Notes under the pieces: model-generated
Databases searched by the model: none
What the model saw: the letters and a program-made list of their open reading frames with translations, nothing else
Told to the model about the DNA's origin: nothing
From: Paracoccus luteus
GTDB lineage: Bacteria; Pseudomonadota; Alphaproteobacteria; Rhodobacterales; Rhodobacteraceae
DNA: 51,305 nt
NCBI RefSeq assembly: GCF_004522155.1
Contig: NZ_SDEA01000013.1
Coordinates: 33,254-84,558, forward strand
Direction of reading: 5' to 3'
Program-made: the position numbers and the translations under genes
Part shown: positions 8,483 to 17,441 of the stretch, in pieces
Numbering within the stretch: position 1 is the first letter of the stretch
How the letters are laid out: every line of letters starts with the position of its first letter

Positions 8483-9168
8483 TGGCTCATCTCCCGCGAC
8501 CAGTTGATCGCGTTGACGTAAATTCCAAGAGGGTTGGCGCGCAGACGCTCGGCATCGCGTGGGGTCTGGATCACGATGGTCAGGATGGCGGTCCACCGTT
8601 CCGTGGTGGAAAGCTGCCCGTTCTCATAGTGGCGTTCGGTCCAGGCGACGCGGAAGCTGTCCGGAGAAGCCCGGATGACGGATGACACTTCGACGGCAAC
8701 CTGTTGGCGGCCGACCTTGGTGAAAGGGTCGTTGCTCCGCGCGTAATCGTTCAAGGCGGCCGCGCCGCGATCCGTCGTCCACTCATAGGCACGAAGCCAG
8801 TTCTGGCGGACGATGATCGCGTCGGACGGGATCGCGCGCACCTGCTCGATGAAGCGGCCGAGATGGAAGGCGATCTGCGGATCGGTCGGGCGATAGTCGG
8901 CAACGGCCGCCGCTACGGTCTGCGCCTGGCCGAGATTATCGACCTGCACCACCCATGGCACCACAGTTCCGCGCGCCGATTGCCAGACAAGGGCAGCGGC
9001 AAAACCGACCGAGAGGATCAGGCTACCGAACGCCATATAGCGCCAGTTCTTCGCCTGCACGCGGGCGGAACCAATGCGTTCATCCCAGACCTGCGCGGCC
9101 TTCTGGTAGGACGTCTCGGGCTGCGGGGTTTTTCCGTAATGGGTTGTCGGTCGTTTGAAGAGATTCAT
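8479..9168 (-). CDS. trbF: TrbF, VirB8-like assembly factor
   Basis: Bitopic inner-membrane protein of 229 residues that nucleates channel assembly. Seen: a cytoplasmic N-terminus (MNLFKRPTTHYGKTPQPETSYQ), one transmembrane helix (YMAFGSLILSVGFAAALVW, about 44-62), then a periplasmic NTF2-like VirB8 domain including VPWVVQVD and the WTERHYENG strand. It overlaps trbL by four bases (ATGA) at its start and trbG at its end. Length and order are as in IncP-type trb clusters. Confidence 0.95.
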   Translation of the reverse strand: MNLFKRPTTHYGKTPQPETSYQKAAQVWDERIGSARVQAKNWRYMAFGSLILSVGFAAALVWQSARGTVVPWVVQVDNLGQAQTVAAAVADYRPTDPQIAFHLGRFIEQVRAIPSDAIIVRQNWLRAYEWTTDRGAAALNDYARSNDPFTKVGRQQVAVEVSSVIRASPDSFRVAWTERHYENGQLSTTERWTAILTIVIQTPRDAERLRANPLGIYVNAINWSREMSQ

Positions 9169-10523
9169 GTGCGGTCACTTTCGGAAAGGCTGACGGATGA
9201 GCCGGGGCCATGGCTGTCGCCGGAACGCACCGCATGGGCTGCGGCCGTGACGCCGTGACCGATGGCTCGGCTGCGGCGCATCTGCTGTGCCCAGGCTGGC
9301 GGACCCTCGGTGGTGGGAGGAGTGGGCGGCTCGGGCGACGGGTTTCCGCCGACGGTGCCCATCGAGGAGCTGCCACCTGAGGCTCTGAACCCACCACGGA
9401 CGCCGTCCGCATAGCTGGATTTCATGGTGTCGGCGAAGCGTGATGCGGTGCGCTTCAGGGGCGAGATGGTCGCCGCAGCGCCGGCACGACCCACGCCGCC
9501 CAGGCCGGAAGCGACACCAGCCGCACCGGATGCGCCCATGGAGCCAAGTGTATAGGCCGACGACGCAGCCCCGGCGGCCGCAGCACCACCGCGCCCGAGC
9601 GCGGTGCCCCCAGACAGGGCAGCGGCTCCGCCACGCGCGGCGAGCATGGTCGCGCCTCCGGCTGCCACAGCGGCACCACCAACGGCGAGTCCGGTGCCGA
9701 CGACAGCGCCAGCGCCAAGCTGCGGACCACCGGAGACGAGACCCGTGGCGATGCCCGGGCCGAAGATGCCGAGGCCGAGCAGGGACAGCGCGGCCAGCAC
9801 GATCGCCATGGCGTCGTCGATGGTGGGGGTCGCTCCGCCGAAGCCCGCGGTGAACTGGCTGAACAGCGTCGAGCCGATGCCGATGATCACGGCGAGAACC
9901 AGCACCTTGATGCCGCTGGAAATCACATTGCCCAGCACCCGCTCGGCCATGAAGGCACTCTTTCCCCAAAGCCCGAACGGAATAAGGACAAAGCCGGCGA
10001 GCGTGGTCAGCTTGAACTCGATCAGGGTGACGAAGAGCTGGATCGCCAGGATGAAGAAGGCGAGGATGACCAGCGCCCAGGCGAAGAAGAGGCAGAGGAT
10101 CTGCACCAGATTCTCGAAGACCGCGACCCAGCCCATCAGGTCGGAGATGGATTCCAATAGCGGCCGCCCGGCATCGAGCCCGGTCTGGGCGACGCGGCCG
10201 GGGCGCAGGAGATCGGCGACGGAGAAGCCGGTGCCCGAGGCCATCAGGCCCAGCCCGGCGAAGCTCTCGAAGACGATCCGGGCAAGATTGTTCCAGTTCG
10301 AGATGATGTAGGCGAATACGCCGACGAAGAGCGTCTTTTTCACCAGCCGGGCCAGCACATCGTCATCGGCACCCCAGGCCCAGAAGAGCGCGGCCAGGGT
10401 GACGTCGATCACGATCAGGGTGGTGGCGATGAAGGCGACCTCGCCGCCGAGCAGGCCAAAACCGCTGTCGATGTAGCTGGTGAAGATGCCGAGAAAATTG
10501 TCGATGACCCCCGTTCCGCCCAT
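9165..10523 (-). CDS. trbL: TrbL, VirB6-like polytopic channel protein
   Basis: A 452-residue inner-membrane protein of the DNA translocation pathway. Seen: an N-terminal half with several transmembrane helices (VAFIATTLIVIDVTLAALFW; LFFAWALVILAFFILAIQLF; VLVLAVIIGIGSTLF; AIVLAALSLLGLGIFG), then a long Gly/Ala-rich low-complexity segment (about 270-370) and a Ser/Pro-rich C-terminus, as usual for TrbL. It starts three bases after the trbK-alt stop and overlaps trbF by ATGA. Confidence 0.93.
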   Translation of the reverse strand: MGGTGVIDNFLGIFTSYIDSGFGLLGGEVAFIATTLIVIDVTLAALFWAWGADDDVLARLVKKTLFVGVFAYIISNWNNLARIVFESFAGLGLMASGTGFSVADLLRPGRVAQTGLDAGRPLLESISDLMGWVAVFENLVQILCLFFAWALVILAFFILAIQLFVTLIEFKLTTLAGFVLIPFGLWGKSAFMAERVLGNVISSGIKVLVLAVIIGIGSTLFSQFTAGFGGATPTIDDAMAIVLAALSLLGLGIFGPGIATGLVSGGPQLGAGAVVGTGLAVGGAAVAAGGATMLAARGGAAALSGGTALGRGGAAAAGAASSAYTLGSMGASGAAGVASGLGGVGRAGAAATISPLKRTASRFADTMKSSYADGVRGGFRASGGSSSMGTVGGNPSPEPPTPPTTEGPPAWAQQMRRSRAIGHGVTAAAHAVRSGDSHGPGSSVSLSESDRT

Positions 10524-10526
10524 GGC

Positions 10527-10817
10527 TCATCGCCCTCCAATCGGTGCTGGTGTTGCCGGTGCCGGTGTCCGGCCGAGGAAGCGGTCGCGGGTCTCGGCCC
10601 AGATATGCAGGCATTCGGCGTCGTTGGCCGCAGCTTCCCCCAATCGTTGGCAACGGTGCTGCCCCTCGCGTAACGGATCGGTCGGCGGCTGGAGGGAAGG
10701 TGCGGAAGGTGCGGGCGCGGTGGAGACGTCCTCGCGGGTCATCTCGATAACGGTCGCCGTGATGGCTACGGCGACGAACACGATGGCCGCGATCCGGGCC
10801 AGCACCTTCCCTTCCAT
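10527..10817 (-). CDS. TrbK-alt, putative entry exclusion protein
   Basis: A 96-residue protein with one N-terminal membrane segment (IAAIVFVAVAITATVIEM) and a periplasmic part with two cysteines (HRCQRLGE and AECLHIWAE, eleven residues apart) and the WAETRDRFLG motif typical of the TrbK-alt family. It occupies the trbK slot between trbJ and trbL. An AGGAGGG site precedes the ATG by about 5 bases. In IncP plasmids TrbK prevents entry of a second identical element; for this family that role is inferred from position. Confidence 0.8.
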   Translation of the reverse strand: MEGKVLARIAAIVFVAVAITATVIEMTREDVSTAPAPSAPSLQPPTDPLREGQHRCQRLGEAAANDAECLHIWAETRDRFLGRTPAPATPAPIGGR

Positions 10818-10833
10818 GGCCTCCCTCCTTTCC

Positions 10834-11601
10834 TCAGTTGAACATCTGCGCGTTGCCGGGCTGGTAGCCGGACCCCGGCATCAGGAACCGTTGGCGCTGG
10901 ATGCGCCCTTGCTCGGCTGCGGTCGCACGCTCCGCCTCGGACAGGGCATCGGCCCGGCCATTGGCCGAAATCACTGCGATCAGGTCGGAGAGCTGCTGCG
11001 ATTGCAGGGCGAGGAGCTGGTTGCCGGCCTGGGTCGCTTGAAGCGCCCCGGTGGCGCCCTGGCTTTCGCCGACGAGCGTGGCCATCTCCGCGCGGTTGGT
11101 GTCGATATTGCCGACGACACCGGCCTGAACGCGCATGGCGTCCTGCAGGCCGCCGACGGTGTTTTCCCAACGCGAACGTGCGTCGGCGACCAGTTGGGCG
11201 TCGGTCGACGAGAGCGCAACATTGCCATATTGGCTCTGGAACGCCTGGTCGATCTGGCCGACCTCGAACGCGAGATTCTGCGCCTGACCGAGAAGCTGCT
11301 GGGTGCGCTGGACGTTCTGCTGAAGCGCCTGAAGCGAACTGTGGGGCAGGCTCGCGAGATTGCGGGCCTGGTTGATCAGCATCTGCGCCTCGTTCTGGAG
11401 GCTGGTGATCTGATTGTTGATCTGTTCCAGCGTGCGCGCCGCCGTCAGCACGTTCTGCGCGTAGTTGGACGGATCATAGACGATGCGCCAGGCATGGGCC
11501 GGGCTCGTCAGCATGGGGGTGAGCGTGATGGGAAAGGCCAGCGTCAGCGCGAGCATGGAGGCGCTGGCCATCCGGGACATCCGGGGCATCGTCCGCGTCA
11601 T
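10834..11601 (-). CDS. trbJ: TrbJ, VirB5-like minor pilus component
   Basis: Secreted 255-residue protein at the pilus tip or base. The start at 11601 follows from the ATGA overlap with trbE. Seen: a signal peptide (SMLALTLAFPITLTPMLTSP, cleavage near PAHAW), the conserved WRIVYDPSNYAQNVLTAART segment, and a long helical Gln-rich body (QINNQITSLQNEAQMLINQA; LQQNVQRTQQLLGQAQNL). It lies between trbE and trbK-alt as expected. Confidence 0.92.
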   Translation of the reverse strand: MTRTMPRMSRMASASMLALTLAFPITLTPMLTSPAHAWRIVYDPSNYAQNVLTAARTLEQINNQITSLQNEAQMLINQARNLASLPHSSLQALQQNVQRTQQLLGQAQNLAFEVGQIDQAFQSQYGNVALSSTDAQLVADARSRWENTVGGLQDAMRVQAGVVGNIDTNRAEMATLVGESQGATGALQATQAGNQLLALQSQQLSDLIAVISANGRADALSEAERATAAEQGRIQRQRFLMPGSGYQPGNAQMFN

Positions 11602-14108
11602 GGGGTAATCTCCTCTTCTTCCAGGGTGAACTCGAACTCGTCCTCGGCGAGAATGAGGGGCGACAGGTCTTCGTCGTCGGTCGTCAGATTGCTCAGGTCG
11701 GGGATCAGCTCGGCCGCCCATTCGACGCCGCGCGCCCTCAGCCATGCGGCGAGGAATCCGTCGCGGCCATGCTCAGCGACTATCCCGCCGATCAGCGCCT
11801 GGTCGGATTTGGCGGATGCGGCGCAGAGGGCGAGGCCGACTTCGCTGAGCCCCAGTTCGAACAGGCGATTGCCCCTGCGGCTTTGGCAATAATAGTCCCG
11901 CTTCGGCGTCGCCCGCGCGAGGATCTCGATCTGCCGGTCGTTGAGGCCGAAGCGGCGATAGATCGCGGTGATCTGCGGCTCCACGGCGCGCTCGTTCGGC
12001 AGCAGCAACCGGGTCGGGCAGGACTCGATGATCGCCGGCGCGATAGCTGAATTGTCGATGTCGCTGAGCGATTGCGTGGCGAAGATCACGCTGGCGTTCT
12101 TTTTCCTCAGCGTCTTCAGCCATTCGCGAAGCTGTTCGGCGAAGGCATCGTCGTCCAGCGCCAGCCAGCCCTCGTCGATGATCAGCAGCGTCGGGCGCCC
12201 GTCGAGCCGGTCGCCGATGCGATGGAACAGGTAGGACAGGACGGCTGGGGCCGCGCCGGTCCCGACCAACCCCTCGATCTCGAAGGCCTGCACATCGGCC
12301 GCGCCCAGTTGCTCCGCTTCGGCGTCCAGAAGGCGGCCATAAGGGCCACCGACGCAATAGGGCCGCAGCGCCTGCTTCAGATCATTGGATTGCAGCAGCA
12401 CCGCAAGACCGGTAATGGTCCGCTCCCCGACCGGCGCCGAGGCTAGCGAGGTCAGCGCGGTCCAGATATGTTCCTTCACCTCGGGCGTGATCTCGACGGT
12501 CTCGCGCCGCAGGATGCCGACGATCCAGTCGGCGGCCCAGGCGCGTTCCGCCGTCTCGTGGATACGGGCCAGTGGCTGCAGCGAAACCGACGTCTCGGCT
12601 GCCTCGGTCAGTTCGCCGCCGAGATCATGCCAGTCGCCACCCATCGCCAGAGCGGCCGCGCGGATCGAGCCGCCGAAATCGAAGGCGAAGACCTGTGAGC
12701 GCGGATAGCGCCGGAATTGCAGCGCCATGAGCGCCAGCAGCACCGACTTGCCCGCGCCGGTCGGCCCGACGACCAGCGTATGTCCGACATCGCCGACATG
12801 AAGAGAAAACCGGAACGGGGTCGATCCTTCGGTCCTGCCGTAGAGCAGCGGGGGTGCGCCGAAGTGATCGTCCCGTTCCGGCCCCGCCCACACCGCCGAA
12901 AGCGGGATCATATGGGCGAGATTCAACGTGCTGATGGGCGGTTGCCGGACATTGGCATAGGCATGGCCGGGCAGGCTGCCGAGCCAGGCATCGACGGCAT
13001 TTACCGTCTCGACCATGACGCTGAAATCGCGGGACTGGATGATTTTCTCGACCAGGCGCAGCTTCTCGTCGGCAAGGCGTGGGTCGGCATCCCAGACGGT
13101 GACGGTCGCGGTGACATAGGCCAGCCCCGCGACATCGGCGCCAAGCTCCTGCAAGGCCATGTCCGCGTCGGCGGCCTTATTGGCAGCGTCGGTATCGACC
13201 AAAACGGATGGCTCGTTGGTCATCACCTCCTTGAGGATGGCGGCGATGCTTTTCCGCTTTGCGAACCATTGCCGCCTGATCTTCGTCAGCAGCCGCGTCG
13301 CGTCGGTCTTGTCCATCAGGATCGCGCGCGTGGACCATCGATAGGGAAAGGCAAGCCGGTTCATCTCATCGAGCAGGCCCGGGGTGGTGGCGCCCGGAAA
13401 GCCCGTGATGGTCAGCACCCGCAAGTGATGATTGCCGAGGCGCGGCTCCAACCCTCCGGTCAGAGGCTGATCGGCCAGCAGCGCATCCAGATAGATCGGC
13501 GTCTCCGGCACAGCGACGCGATGACGGTTGGTTGAGATCGTCGAATGCAGGTAGGTCAGGGTCTCGCCGTCATCGAGCCAGCGGCACTCCGGCATAAAGC
13601 CGTCGAGCAGCGCCAGCACCCGGTCGGTGCGATCGGCAAATCCGCGAGCCAGTTCCCAAGGATTCACGCCCGAGGTCTCGCGACCCTCGTAGAGCCAGGA
13701 TTCGGAGCGCGCCGCATCTTCGGCGGGCGGCAGCCAGAGGAAGGTCAGGAAATAGCCTGAGACGAAATGGCTGCCTTCTTCCTCGAAATCGGCCTTGCGT
13801 TCGGCGTCGACCAGCGCCGCGGCCGGATCGGGGAAGCGGCTCGCTGGATAGGTTGCGGCCTCCGAGCGCTGCGCCTCGACGAAGATCGCCCATCCGGAGC
13901 CGAGCCGGCGAAAAGCGTTGTTCAACCGTCCGGCGACGGCGACCAGTTCGGCCGCGACCGCGGAATCCAGATCGGGACCGCGAAACCGCGCGGTCCTCTG
14001 GAAGCTGCCGTCCTTATTCAGGACGATCCCGCCGCCGACCAGTGCCACCCACGGCAGGTAGTCGGCAAGGCGGGAGGCAGTGCGACGATATTCGGCAAGG
14101 TTCATCAT
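11598..14108 (-). CDS. trbE: TrbE, VirB4-family ATPase
   Basis: Cytoplasmic or membrane-associated ATPase that powers pilus biogenesis and substrate transfer; 836 residues from MMNLAEYRRTASRLADYLPW. ATG 14108 is preferred because GAGGA lies eight bases upstream; a GTG at 14123 overlaps the trbD stop (GTGA) and is an alternative. Seen: Walker A GPTGAGKSVLLAL about mid-protein, Walker B LLIIDEGWLALDD, the following ATQSLSDIDNSAIAPAI segment and an acidic C-terminus. Upstream and downstream overlaps tie it to trbD and trbJ. Confidence 0.95.
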   Translation of the reverse strand: MMNLAEYRRTASRLADYLPWVALVGGGIVLNKDGSFQRTARFRGPDLDSAVAAELVAVAGRLNNAFRRLGSGWAIFVEAQRSEAATYPASRFPDPAAALVDAERKADFEEEGSHFVSGYFLTFLWLPPAEDAARSESWLYEGRETSGVNPWELARGFADRTDRVLALLDGFMPECRWLDDGETLTYLHSTISTNRHRVAVPETPIYLDALLADQPLTGGLEPRLGNHHLRVLTITGFPGATTPGLLDEMNRLAFPYRWSTRAILMDKTDATRLLTKIRRQWFAKRKSIAAILKEVMTNEPSVLVDTDAANKAADADMALQELGADVAGLAYVTATVTVWDADPRLADEKLRLVEKIIQSRDFSVMVETVNAVDAWLGSLPGHAYANVRQPPISTLNLAHMIPLSAVWAGPERDDHFGAPPLLYGRTEGSTPFRFSLHVGDVGHTLVVGPTGAGKSVLLALMALQFRRYPRSQVFAFDFGGSIRAAALAMGGDWHDLGGELTEAAETSVSLQPLARIHETAERAWAADWIVGILRRETVEITPEVKEHIWTALTSLASAPVGERTITGLAVLLQSNDLKQALRPYCVGGPYGRLLDAEAEQLGAADVQAFEIEGLVGTGAAPAVLSYLFHRIGDRLDGRPTLLIIDEGWLALDDDAFAEQLREWLKTLRKKNASVIFATQSLSDIDNSAIAPAIIESCPTRLLLPNERAVEPQITAIYRRFGLNDRQIEILARATPKRDYYCQSRRGNRLFELGLSEVGLALCAASAKSDQALIGGIVAEHGRDGFLAAWLRARGVEWAAELIPDLSNLTTDDEDLSPLILAEDEFEFTLEEEEITP

Positions 14109-14119
14109 GGCTCTCGTCC

Positions 14120-14401
14120 TCACACCGCGAGATGGCCGGGCAAGCGCAGATGGCGGCGCGCAACCTCGACGAAGAACGGATCGCGTTTCGCCGCCCAGAC
14201 CGCCGCGATATGGCCGACGGCCCAGATCAGGATGCCGGCGAACCAGAGTTGCAGGCCAAGGCCGACCGCCCCGGCCAGCGTGCCGTTTAGGATCGCGACG
14301 CTGCGGGGTGCTCCGCCGAGCAGGATCGGCTCGGTCAGGGCACGGTGAACCGGCACGCTGAAGCCCGGCACTGTGTCGAGCGCCTCGAAACTCGCGGCCA
14401 T
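14120..14401 (-). CDS. trbD: TrbD, VirB3-like protein
   Basis: A 93-residue inner-membrane protein that partners TrbE. Seen: FSVPVHRALTEPILLGGAPR, the VirB3 N-terminal signature, then two close hydrophobic segments (AGAVGLGLQLWFAGILIWAVG) and a basic C-terminus. Its ATG overlaps the trbC stop by one base (TGATG) and its stop overlaps a possible GTG start of trbE. Confidence 0.92.
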   Translation of the reverse strand: MAASFEALDTVPGFSVPVHRALTEPILLGGAPRSVAILNGTLAGAVGLGLQLWFAGILIWAVGHIAAVWAAKRDPFFVEVARRHLRLPGHLAV

Positions 14402-14730
14402 CAGACCAGCGCCCCGCCGCCGAAGCTGAAGAAGGACAGGAAGAAGCTCGAGGCGGCGAAGGCGATGGAGATGCCGAAGACGATCTGGATCAGGCGACGG
14501 AAACCGCCGCCGGTATCGCCGAAGGCCAGGGTGAGGCCGGTGACGATGATGATGATCACGGCCACGATTTTCGCCACCGGCCCTTCAACGGATTCGAGAA
14601 TGGATTGAAGGGGCGCCTCCCAGGGCATGGAGGAGCCCGAGGCCCATGCGGGGGCAGTCATCAAGCTCACCCAGGCGAAGGCGGCGGCGGTTGCGACGTG
14701 ACGGCGGATACGAAAGGCGCGACGGATCAT
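14401..14730 (-). CDS. trbC: TrbC, VirB2-like pilin
   Basis: Major pilin precursor of 109 residues. Seen: a signal sequence ending near AWASG, then two hydrophobic helices (GPVAKIVAVIIIIVTGLTLAF and LIQIVFGISIAFAASSFFLS) separated by a short charged loop with Gly residues. In IncP-type systems TrbC is trimmed and cyclised by TraF, whose gene is present at 26147. It overlaps trbB by ATGA. Confidence 0.92.
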   Translation of the reverse strand: MIRRAFRIRRHVATAAAFAWVSLMTAPAWASGSSMPWEAPLQSILESVEGPVAKIVAVIIIIVTGLTLAFGDTGGGFRRLIQIVFGISIAFAASSFFLSFFSFGGGALV

Positions 14731-15725
14731 GCGGGGTCTCCAGTGTTGTGAGTGGTGTCGGGTTCTGAAAAGGCGGGGGAAATCCGGTAGTCGCCGTCCG
14801 GCCCCAGTCCTTCGACGCGGGCGAGTTCGGCCAGCCGACGCGCGGAGCCGCGACCGGCAAGGACGGCAACGAGGTCGATGGTCTCCGCGATCATGGCGCG
14901 CGGGACGGTGACGACGGCTTCCTGTATGAGTTGCTCGAGCCGGCGCAGCGCACCGATCCCGGACCCGGCGTGGATGGTGCCGATGCCGCCGGGATGGCCG
15001 GTGCCCCAGGCTTTGAGCAGGTCGAGCGCCTCGGCGCCGCGCACTTCACCGATCGGGATACGATCCGGACGCAAGCGCAGGGACGACCGCACCAGTTCCG
15101 AGAGGGTGGCAACGCCGTCTTTGGTTCGCATGGCGACCAGGTTGGGCGCGGCGCATTGCAGCTCGCGGGTGTCCTCGATGATGACGACGCGGTCCTGCGT
15201 CTTCGCCACCTCGGCCAGCAGCGCATTGGTCAAGGTCGTCTTGCCGGTCGAGGTGCCGCCCGCAACGAGGATATTGGCGCGGGCGGCAACTGCCGCGCGC
15301 AGCGTCGCGGCCTGATCGGCGGACATGATGCCGGCCGCCACATAGTCGTTGAGGCTAAACACTGCGATGGCGGGTTTACGGATCGCGAAGGCGGGCGCAG
15401 CGACGACGGGCGGTAACAGGCCCTCGAACCGCTCACCCGTTTCCGGCAATTCAGCCGAGACCCGCGGGCTGCGGGCATGAACTTCGACGCCGACATGATG
15501 GGCAACCAGGCGCACGATGCGCTCGCCATCGGCGGCAGACAGCACCTCGCCGGTATCGGCCAATCCGGTGGACAGACGGTCCACCCAGATCCGGCCATCG
15601 GGATTGAGCATCACCTCGACGACGGAGGGGTCTTGCAACAGGGTTGAGATGGCAGGCCCGAGCGCCGTCCGGAGCATGCGCGCGCCTCGGTCCACCGTTG
15701 CCTGTTTGTGGTTGATGCCTGCCAT
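14727..15725 (-). CDS. trbB: TrbB, VirB11-family traffic ATPase
   Basis: Hexameric cytoplasmic ATPase of 332 residues at the base of the secretion channel. Seen: an N-terminal domain ([20 protein letters not shown]), Walker [12 protein letters not shown], an Asp box ([11 protein letters not shown]), Walker B-like [14 protein letters not shown] and a His box ([11 protein letters not shown]). First gene of the trb operon. In related elements it follows copG directly; here a three-gene cassette lies between them. Confidence 0.95.
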   Translation of the reverse strand: MAGINHKQATVDRGARMLRTALGPAISTLLQDPSVVEVMLNPDGRIWVDRLSTGLADTGEVLSAADGERIVRLVAHHVGVEVHARSPRVSAELPETGERFEGLLPPVVAAPAFAIRKPAIAVFSLNDYVAAGIMSADQAATLRAAVAARANILVAGGTSTGKTTLTNALLAEVAKTQDRVVIIEDTRELQCAAPNLVAMRTKDGVATLSELVRSSLRLRPDRIPIGEVRGAEALDLLKAWGTGHPGGIGTIHAGSGIGALRRLEQLIQEAVVTVPRAMIAETIDLVAVLAGRGSARRLAELARVEGLGPDGDYRISPAFSEPDTTHNTGDPA

Positions 15726-16016
15726 CTCGTCCCCCGTTCCACCGGGGAGGCAAGTGATGATCCCCGGATGGGGATGACTAAAAGAGGCCCAAAAGGCGTC
15801 GATTCAACAAGTTTCGGTCGTCGTAGTATTGTGGGATAAAAATACAGGAGAACGGCGGTAGTTACGCCTCGGCCCGAGTAGTGCAAGTAAACAACCGCGA
15901 CAGGAAAGTGATTCGATTTAACGGAACGGCCGGGCACCTATGCGGAACGGAGCTGCCCTACCAGAGTGACTAACGCGAACCATCCAGCGCGATGATGTAG
16001 GGCTTGTGGATCAAGC
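15726..16016. other. Intergenic region between the cassette and trbB
   Basis: About 290 bases with no convincing gene and an AT-richer centre (near 15830-15850, TGTGGGATAAAAATAC). It holds the leader of trbB and probably the right junction of the inserted three-gene cassette. I see no clear terminator, so the trb genes may be read through from the cassette or use a promoter here. Confidence 0.4.
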
Positions 16017-17441
16017 CTATGAATCCTCCCAGCATCCGTGGACACCCTCAAGCAGGGCAAGAATTCTGTCTTTGTCAGTGTCACGGTATTTCAACTGGCG
16101 CAGCAGATAGCTGTACGCACACGCCGCTAGTTCGCGCCGACCGACCATCAGTTTTTCAGACCACGCCCGGCATGCCCGAATGAACTCCGGCATGGGGCAG
16201 CCCACAAGATAGGTATTGAGGTCGTGCCATTGGCGACAAGCATCAGCAGTCGGCCAGTTAGGCCCGCGCGTCGGGTTTTCCTGCAGCACCGCGCTCAATT
16301 CCAGCGTCATCGGGTCGTAAGCGGCAGACCCGAAACCGACGTCGCCATAGTCGATGACCAGAACGCGGCCGTCGGGCGACACGAGGATGTTCTCGCCGTG
16401 CAGGTCGCCATGCACGCAGCACCAGCGCGTCTGTACCTGGCGGCTCTCAAACTCTGGTGCCCAAGTGAGCCCATAGTCCGCATGAAGCTTGACAGCCCAT
16501 TCGTCCGAAACCCATTGCACGCGAATCGATGCGATTGTCCGACGTTCCTGATTTCGACCGTTCGACCATCCGGAAAGGGCATCAGCAGTAGCCGCGACAG
16601 CCTTCGCAGCTAGCGCGTCCTCCTCGGACATGGCCTTGAACATGGAGGCGTCATGTCCGCTCGCGAGCTGGTAGAAGAGACCAGCCGTGGCCCCCGCGCC
16701 GAACTCCAGCAACTTCATCTTCCGGGGCGTGGCCGCGCCATCGAGGAGCACGACATGCTCGTCATATCGGGCATCCTCGTCTTGCATTTTCGGAAGCTCG
16801 CCCAACTTGGCAACGACTTCTCGGATAAGCGCACCGGTCTGATCAAACATCTGCAGCCGAAGCGGTCGGGCACCGGATTTCCCCGCTCCAATTGGATGAA
16901 CGGAACAGGTGAGGGCTTTAAAATGCTTAGCAAAAATACGGACAAGCCGATCTTCGCCTGTCGACAAGTTGAGTCCATTAGCTTGGAGTTCAATGTCGGA
17001 CAAAGCACGGATCGCGGATACGACCCTGCTGATTTTATCCGGCGCCTGATCGATATCCATCTTCTTCAGGAATTCGACGGTGTCGATCTTGGTACCCTCG
17101 CTCCAGATATCCGAGTCATGCTTCTGGGCGAGGAGCGGTGCGATGAAATCTTCGGAAGGCGACCCCGTGAGCACGAGGATTTTCGTCCCCGGCGACACAT
17201 TCCGCACGTGATGGAACACGTACTTGCCGTGCTCAGGATCGAGATCGGTCGTACCCGCAGCGGTCGGGATCTTCAGGTCTAGGATCGCCAAGTCAAAGAA
17301 GCCGCTTTCCAGCGTGGCCACCGCGTCATCGCGATTGGTCACAAACGTCGCGATCGCCGGGCCGTCAGCCTCGGCGATGATCCGCTGAAGCTCCGTGATA
17401 AATTCTTCGTCATCCTCGACGACCAGGATGTGCGCCGTCAC
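16017..17441 (-). CDS. Response-regulator receiver fused to an APH/choline-kinase-like kinase
   Basis: A 474-residue fusion. The GTG start at 17441 forms a GTGA overlap with the stop of the histidine kinase gene; the open frame upstream of it is antisense noise. Residues about 4-125 are a receiver domain: acidic pair D10/D11 (LVVEDDEEF), phosphoacceptor D55 (LAILDLKIP), T92 (VLTGSPS) and K118. Residues about 150-474 look like a phosphotransferase kinase: catalytic loop HGDLHGENIL (H344, D346, N351) and metal-binding IDYGD (D364). Known: HxDxxxxN plus a following D is the aminoglycoside/choline-kinase type active site. Inference: phosphorylation by the adjacent histidine kinase switches a kinase-like output acting on a small molecule or protein. 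A receiver joined to this output is unusual; it may belong with predicted kinase-like conflict effectors. Confidence 0.8.
   Translation of the reverse strand: MTAHILVVEDDEEFITELQRIIAEADGPAIATFVTNRDDAVATLESGFFDLAILDLKIPTAAGTTDLDPEHGKYVFHHVRNVSPGTKILVLTGSPSEDFIAPLLAQKHDSDIWSEGTKIDTVEFLKKMDIDQAPDKISRVVSAIRALSDIELQANGLNLSTGEDRLVRIFAKHFKALTCSVHPIGAGKSGARPLRLQMFDQTGALIREVVAKLGELPKMQDEDARYDEHVVLLDGAATPRKMKLLEFGAGATAGLFYQLASGHDASMFKAMSEEDALAAKAVAATADALSGWSNGRNQERRTIASIRVQWVSDEWAVKLHADYGLTWAPEFESRQVQTRWCCVHGDLHGENILVSPDGRVLVIDYGDVGFGSAAYDPMTLELSAVLQENPTRGPNWPTADACRQWHDLNTYLVGCPMPEFIRACRAWSEKLMVGRRELAACAYSYLLRQLKYRDTDKDRILALLEGVHGCWEDS

Noticed and set aside
10480..11892. Plus-strand open frame of 470 codons across trbL/trbK/trbJ/trbE
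   Set aside because: It crosses four well-supported minus-strand genes and their overlaps; no ribosome-binding site or domain.
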